Shown: positions 5,514 to 5,776 of the stretch, one piece after another
Numbering within the stretch: the first letter of the stretch is position 1
Layout: the number at the start of each line of letters is the position of its first letter
DNA from: Psychrobacter sp.
Lineage (GTDB): Bacteria; Pseudomonadota; Gammaproteobacteria; Pseudomonadales; Moraxellaceae
DNA: 5,776 bases
NCBI GenBank assembly: GCA_020024075.1
Contig: JAHHUJ010000143.1
Coordinates: forward strand, 1-5,776
Direction: 5' to 3'
Notes under the pieces: model-generated
What the model was told of the DNA's origin: nothing
What the model saw: only the letters and a program-made list of their open reading frames with translations
The model's database searches: none
Made by a program: the position numbers and the translations under genes

Positions 5514-5522
5514 ATTCTACCA
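5514..5522 (-). promoter_or_regulatory. Candidate extended -10 promoter for rlmE
   Basis: The minus strand reads TGGTAGAAT: a TGn extension (5521-5522) and TAGAAT (5514-5519, five of six). No good -35 is present. Transcription would start near 5507, inside the perfect inverted repeat, giving a leader of about 139 bases that contains the box array. Closer to rlmE the TATATA run at 5387-5395 has no supporting -35. Confidence 0.4.
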
Positions 5523-5587
5523 TTATTTAAACTATTAAGCTTATGGCCTAGTAAAACTTTGTGGCTTAACTAAAACGCTCATCTGAA

Positions 5588-5617
5588 ATACATAGAGCTT
5601 ACATACATAGAGCTTAA
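5588..5617. repeat. 15-bp tandem duplication in the distal spacer
   Basis: ATACATAGAGCTTAC (5588-5602) and ATACATAGAGCTTAA (5603-5617) are adjacent copies differing only in the last base. They are noncoding. Confidence 0.8.
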
Positions 5618-5724
5618 AATTAATCACAACTAAAATTCACGACTTAACTTACAGCAGCTAATCAGTAGCCAATTAAATTTGGCCTGCATTACAAACTCAT
5701 CATGCAAGAGACAATAACTTTCTT

Positions 5725-5730
5725 TATAAT
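5725..5730 (+). promoter_or_regulatory. Candidate plus-strand -10 for a divergent gene
   Basis: A perfect TATAAT faces right, 46 bases from the window edge. At 17 bases the -35 position reads ATGCAA (5702-5707), three of six matches, so it is poor. The call rests on the hexamer and on the expectation that a divergent gene lies to the right, as yhbY does next to rlmE in E. coli. Confidence 0.4.
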
Positions 5731-5776
5731 GCCCCTGTGAATCTAATTCGCTTTGATCACTATATGCTTTAATAAC

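Larger units (their letters stand above)
5369..5776. other. 408-base spacer upstream of rlmE, no gene
   Basis: No coding region, tRNA or insertion sequence is visible. The rlmE-proximal half holds the box array and the perfect inverted repeat; the distal half holds a 15-bp tandem repeat and, near the right edge, a plus-strand -10. The layout suggests a divergent promoter region. In E. coli the divergent neighbour is yhbY, but no start codon with a Shine-Dalgarno is seen inside the window. Confidence 0.7.

Overview
The window looks like a chromosomal housekeeping segment of a gammaproteobacterium, most likely Psychrobacter or another member of the Moraxellaceae. This is a judgement from protein character (FtsH, RlmE, FolP, SdhE and a YgfX-like protein of gammaproteobacterial type) and from moderately AT-rich genes separated by very AT-rich spacers. 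No search was run to confirm it. All complete genes lie on the minus strand, so they read from right to left.

From right to left: 5369-5776 is a 408-base spacer with no gene. It holds a short repeat array, a perfect 12-bp inverted repeat, a candidate promoter for rlmE, and a plus-strand candidate promoter for a divergent gene beyond the right edge. rlmE (4736-5368, TTG start) encodes the 23S rRNA U2552 2'-O-methyltransferase. A 512-base spacer follows with candidate ftsH promoters and further short repeats. ftsH (2313-4223, GTG start) encodes the membrane AAA+ zinc protease and ends at a convincing intrinsic terminator (2229-2257). folP (1153-2049) encodes dihydropteroate synthase. After a 165-base gap come sdhE (718-987), the flavinylation factor of succinate dehydrogenase, and a two-helix membrane protein of the YgfX/CptA type (213-644). 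At positions 4 to 1 a Shine-Dalgarno sequence and ATG mark the start of another minus-strand gene, with a good sigma70-type promoter at 138-165.

The order rlmE-ftsH-folP matches E. coli, where glmM follows. Here the next genes are sdhE and ygfX, a pair that is adjacent elsewhere in the E. coli chromosome. The genes serve ribosome maturation, membrane-protein quality control, folate synthesis and respiratory-complex assembly. They appear to be several transcription units, because ftsH has its own promoter signals and a terminator separates it from folP.

I see no prophage, insertion sequence, CRISPR array, tRNA, rRNA or obvious new system. The unusual part is the noncoding DNA. Each of the five spacers longer than about 150 bases carries at least one 14-18 bp tandem duplication. 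The rlmE upstream spacer adds a five-copy box array (TTAATYAAAGC) and a perfect hairpin next to a candidate -10 element.
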